Shown in pieces: positions 60,001-64,000 of a stretch of DNA of 64,000 nt (position 1 is the first letter of the stretch; each line of letters begins with the position of its first letter). The notes below the pieces were generated by a model. That model was not told where the DNA came from. It saw only the letters and a list, made by a program, of their open reading frames with translations, and ran no database searches. Source of the stretch: Wyeomyia smithii (Eukaryota > Arthropoda > Insecta > Diptera > Culicidae). The translations under genes were made by a program, and so were the position numbers. The stretch lies in NCBI RefSeq assembly GCF_029784165.1, contig NC_073695.1, positions 139,820,626 to 139,884,625 of the forward strand, in the 5' to 3' direction.

Positions 60001-60193
60001 GTCGCAGAACTTGCTCGAGCATTTTGTTTGGTCGTGTACCGAATACTGTGGTGTTAGGTCCGAGCTTATAGATTCCCTTCGGGCCCGAGGAAAACAACCG
60101 AACGTACCCGTTAGAGACATTCTGGAAAGCGGTGATCTCCAGTACATGACACAGCTATACTGCTTTCTGAAAAACGCTGACATTAAAATTTAA
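57067..60193 (+). pseudogene. I-clade ORF2: EN-RT-RNase H, broken
   Basis: Endonuclease: QWNCRSI, ALCETFL, LILGDFNSHCSLWG and GSDHLPI, with in-frame TAA codons at 57289-57291 and 57403-57405. A frameshift near 58075-58085 leads into the RT (KAPGLDR, HNSYRPIAMLS), and a second at about 58660-58670 leads to GFRRGKG, AFLDIKGAFDS, LPQGSCSSP and LADDSV (Asp pair at 59038-59043). RNase H begins with FYTDGS and reaches VAELA (about 60012). An internal deletion there joins it to the C-terminal WSCTEYCGVRSELIDSLRAR in another frame, removing most of RNase H and the following linker. The stop is at 60191-60193. There are at least five lesions; the copy is inactive. Confidence 0.9.
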
Positions 60194-60534
60194 AATTTTC
60201 TTTGTCTATTTGTCAGATTAAGGATACAAATATGCTATGCTGAAGACACGGAAACGAAGAGCCCGCATCTATGCTTACACAAATATTTTGAACCCACAAC
60301 AAACAAGAATACAATTGCTCTACCAGTTGAAAAACAAAGTTCCAAAATAGTTTTAAGTCAAAATTGTATCTCCCCTCCTCTCACCTTAAATCCCCACTAG
60401 CTCGTAGTCGGCCGCGAGAATAAAAAAAAGGCCTCCCTCTTTTCTCTGCTAACGTAGAATTAATAAGAATTGTACTTGGCTCAGTAAAACAGAAAATGTA
60501 TCGTGCCGTGTCAAATAAACTAATTTAAATCAAT
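60194..60534 (+). other. I-element 3' UTR
   Basis: A run of AT-rich and CT-rich DNA containing CTCCCCTCCTCTCACC (about 60371) ends AAATAAACTAATTTAAATCAAT before the right duplication. Short TAA-like 3' ends, not long poly(A), are usual in this clade. Confidence 0.7.
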
Positions 60535-60547
60535 CATTTTGAAATCC

Positions 60548-62192
60548 TATATGGCAACTTCCGGTTGGTGAAAAACAGCCTAAAATAACCAAATACCATA
60601 CAATATGAGTATCTCTGGAACCAGAATGATGCAATGAGCTAACAATTGACCTCAGGCATCATTTTGATTTGCTAAATGGCAACTTTTAGGAAACAGGCGA
60701 AAATTCCGTAAGCGAGATGATGCATAGAAACCAAACATTGACCCTGGACACCATTTTGAATTTAAAGACGACCACTTTTAGTTTCTGGAAAACAACCAAA
60801 ATAACTAAATACCTCCCAATATGGGTATTTCCAGTGTCAGATTGATGCCAGAAAATCTGCTGAAAATGACTGAAAACCACCTAATATGAATATATTCAGA
60901 ATTAGGGCGATGTACAGAAGCCATAAGTCGAGGATGTTGTCATTTCGATAAAACCAATCATTTCAAACGATTTGTTATTTGACTTTGATCATATCCTATG
61001 GCCGATTCGTCGTGCATTTGCAGACTTTAAACACATCGCAAGGAATCAATGAATTTGAAAAGTTCAAATAGTACGATACTACATTTAAATTGTGTTGAGG
61101 CCACAATATCGATCAAAGCAGGTATAGTTTTAAATAGTCTTTGAATTTCTTTTCGTTCCATAACTTTTTAGCCATATATCAAATTGTTATGAAGTTTGTT
61201 ATTTGTAAGTTTGAGAGATGACTCGTTCGTATGACACTAGTTATGTTCAAATAAGTCATGTAATCTTTGAAATAATAGACTTTCGTTGTTTTATAAACAA
61301 TTTAATACATAACGGTTGCTTAAGTTCAATTATAATCAAATGAAATGGGAACGTATAGGGTAGCCAAACTTTGAAACCACGTGTTCAATCATAATTCAAC
61401 AGTGTACCCTGAACTAGCCCGCTCATCTGTTCATAATATTGATCAAATCGGTTGTGTAATTTCTGAGATAATGAAGTTTCGTGATTTTCACATTTCGGTA
61501 CATTACAGACGAAGTTACAGTTCGATTACAGTGAAATTCAGTAAAGTGTCATGAGGCAGCTAGACTTATCATTTGACACTAATTTTGTGGAAATCGGGCC
61601 AACCATCTCTGAGAAAAGTGAGTGAGTCCAAGTAGTCTTCGGAATATGTTCCTTTTCATAGCTGGATTTCACATTTTTAAACATAACAGGCAAAGTAATA
61701 GTCCGATTGCAAAACAAATCAATAGCGTTTTATGGGGCAACAAGACCTTCCATTTGACACTGATTTTATGAAAATCGGTACAGCCATCTCTGAGAAACAT
61801 GAGTGAGATTAAACAGTCTTCAGAGCACGTTTCTTTTCATAACTTTTGAACCACAACTTCAATATCTATGAAATTCAAAAGTTAAGGGTTTTTTAGGCAG
61901 CCCGTTCATTTGAAATCAATTTTGTATAAATCGGTTTTGTAGTTTAAGAGATAATGATGTTTCATGATATTTACATTTTGATACATAACCTCTAAACTAT
62001 AAATCCGATTACAATAAAATTCAATAGGGTCTTATGGGACAACAAGACCTTTCATTTGCAATTAATTTCATGAAAATCGGTCCAGACATCTCTGAGAAAA
62101 GAGAGTGATATATGCCATTCGGCCTTTTGGAGCACTTTTATACTTTCGGTTTTGCAAGTGATTGCTATACCTTTCTAGGAGAAAGTCAAAAA
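60548..62192 (+). repeat. Family A copy, right of I element
   Basis: It continues the 120-bp units cut at 54992, then the middle part (60920-61300), 260-bp units and the tail. The CA microsatellite and the first tail hairpin are deleted: GAGAAAAGAGAGTGATATATGCC joins the two sides at about 62102. The final hairpin has one mismatch. This is the last copy of the 40-kb series. Confidence 0.85.
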
Positions 62193-64000
62193 CAACGCTT
62201 CCATGTCCATCTCAAAACTTAAATCACTGCTCAATTATTAATATTTACGTGCAAAATTGGTGACCTAGGTAACCACTGCAGTGTTGTCGGTTTATGTCAA
62301 TTATGTCGGAATAATTCAACATTTTCAGTATGATTTTTTCGTATTAACAGAAACTGATTTGGCAACTTTTGATTTTCTTCAACGCAGTGAAAACAGATGA
62401 AAATTCATACAATTGAAAATTAGGAATTGTAGAAATTCATCTCATATATTTCTGCTAATTCAAGCTTGTTTTTGAAAATTTGAGGTGAACATTTTAAAGA
62501 ATAAAGTATTGTTAGTGTAGTAAGTGATTTTGTCTAGTGATTAAAATAGAAATTGGTTCGCTAGTGATGAAAAAACTTTGGCTGCTGAACGAGTCCCTTT
62601 GTAGCCGTATAGAACAATGTACGGATTTTTTTTACTGAGGTTTACTGAGGATTGAACTGAATGAGTTTTCGAGTGCAGATTTCCGGCTATAATATCAAAT
62701 TTAGAGCATTTAATTGAGTTTTTGAGGATTCTACTTTATGAGGAACCTAAAGTGAACTTAGAAGAATCCATTTCACGGATTAGATAGAAAATATGCGTTT
62801 TTTCTTGTTTTCAATTGTGTTTTCATGTTGTATGAGATGAATATATGGGCTGAGATGAATAATGGAGCAGTTCCTGTATAAGCTGAGACCCATATGCGAT
62901 TACTTTTACGATACCTAGCCAGAATGATAACAAATCAATCACATAGCCACCTGCGAACGGTGATGAAAAACAAACTACTGCAAATCGATTCCAGTGCTAG
63001 GCTTGCGTTTGAAACAAATCCGTCGCTAGTCGATCTACAAATTTTTTAAAAATTTTTGGTATTATTCTACACTAAGAGAACTTCAAAACGCATGGTCACA
63101 ATATATGGCAAAGAGGTAACATGATGAAAAAAATGCATTTTTCTTTTAAAAATTGTAAATTTTCGAGGCCATCCTACTCTTCCTAACATCGCTGGAAGAT
63201 ACGTCATTTGAGGTAGAACGTTCCTTGAAGAATATTTTTTTGAAAAATGCCGTCAAAATCACCAAAACTGCAAGAGCTCGGGTTAGACTTGATAGCTTTG
63301 CTGAAAATTTAGATTATTACTCTAGTTAAATGCGAACTTAAGGGCAAGATGACAAAAGTGACAAATAGATTTACATGACGGAAAAAAGTATTTTTCTTTG
63401 AAAATACTTGGTGATTTTCGGGATGCTATTTCTCTACAGAAAAGGTCCAGAACCCTAAGTTAGCATTTTATAAAACATCTAAAGAGCTGTATTTGACATC
63501 AAATCTAGATGCATCATTTGACTAAAATCATTATTTGCACGATTTCCTTCAATATTTATTAAGACAAAACTTGACGTACAGGGAGATGGTGCTTCGATGA
63601 ACGTTGAAGATCATCATGAGTATAAATAGTTATGCATTAGTGTTCGAAGTCGTGATTTTTTTAATGATTGTTTATTTTTATTGATACAACAGCAACCAGA
63701 GTAACATGATTTTTTGGCCAACATTTTGGAAAAAAACGAAGAATGAGAACGATGACAATAAATTTAAAATAAAATCAAATTGAAAAAATGAACATAGAAC
63801 TCAAACAATAACTTACTTTATTTACTTCAACGAACTCGAAATATTGCTGGCTTTCAGTAGCCGTCTTACCGATAATATCTTTTATCAGGTGTGATGCTTT
63901 TCTTAAACCTAATGAAAAAGTCAAGAAAAACTATAGTCCTTTTTTGTCAGTTTCCAAATGATGCATCTCGATTTGATATCAAATAAAAGCTTTTTAGTTG
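62193..64000. other. Unassigned right flank
   Basis: 1.8 kb of AT-rich DNA. No frame over about 60 codons, no LINE, LTR or family A motif, and no RNA gene is seen. It may be unique host DNA or an old unrecognised repeat. Confidence 0.5.

Larger units (their letters stand above)
54993..60534 (+). mobile_element. I-clade LINE, full length but inactive
   Basis: The 5.54-kb element is flanked by a 13-bp duplication (54980-54992 and 60535-60547) within family A. A 5' UTR of about 690 bp includes an ATT microsatellite (55440-55556). ORF1 (55686-56939) is intact. ORF2 (57067-60193) carries endonuclease, RT and RNase H, the last defining the I group, but is broken. The 3' end is TAAACTAATTTAAATCAAT rather than a long poly(A). 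The 5' end keeps its promoter: with A54993 as +1, AGACG sits at +28 to +32 (55020-55024). Confidence 0.93.

Overview
This window is AT-rich eukaryotic DNA made almost entirely of transposable elements. I found no host gene I would defend. The element types (Jockey-, I- and CR1/L2-type LINEs, an envelope-bearing Ty3/gypsy element, tRNA-type SINE, long-inverted-repeat foldback elements) and the recurring repeat that ends in a CA microsatellite plus a fixed tail suggest a culicine mosquito, most likely Aedes. That is a judgement from sequence style; no database search was possible.

Backbone. One large non-coding repeat, called family A here, supplies most of the DNA. In forward orientation it has a head (TCCACCTAGCGGTCAGAC), tandem units of about 150 bp, tandem units of about 120 bp, a fixed middle part, units of about 260 bp, a CA microsatellite, and a tail ending in the hairpin CCTTTCTAGGAGAAAGG plus CAAAAA. 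Copies lie at about 800-1191 (tail), 1229-1379 (head), 1380-4322 and, inverted, 4457-8669. From 22198 to 62192 a 40-kb series of copies runs head-to-tail in one orientation. Nearly everything else has inserted into these copies.

Insertions left to right: a tRNA-type SINE (7487-7975, 10-bp TSD); a 5'-truncated LINE tail (8681-8961, 11-bp TSD); a degenerate CR1/L2-like LINE on the minus strand, split into 9720-13155 and 17573-17810 by a nearly full-length Jockey-clade LINE (13156-17572, 14-bp TSD) with an intact ORF2; an element with TCGGCA-rich ends (19402-20346); a 7.9-kb errantivirus-like element on the minus strand (27530-35426, two 281-bp LTRs, gag, pol, env) that landed in a TA/CA microsatellite and itself carries a 741-bp insertion in its reverse transcriptase; a 2.2-kb unknown insert with a 25-bp TSD (37360-39599); a disrupted long-inverted-repeat element (40849-47473) holding LTR-like and hAT-like remnants; a nearly perfectly palindromic 1.57-kb foldback (49187-50754); and a full-length but broken I-clade LINE (54993-60534, 13-bp TSD).

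How it works together. The window can be read as layers. Duplicated target sites and reading frames that become continuous across insertions give the order of events: CR1/L2 LINE before Jockey, family A before errantivirus, errantivirus before its own insert. The promoters of the Jockey, I and LTR elements, and of two orphan LTR-like pieces, share a TCATTC-like initiator with a downstream element at +28. The only long intact reading frames are Jockey ORF2, I-element ORF1, and the errantivirus gag, RNase H-integrase and env frames. The last 1.8 kb (62193-64000) and about 17.9-19.4 kb hold nothing I recognise.
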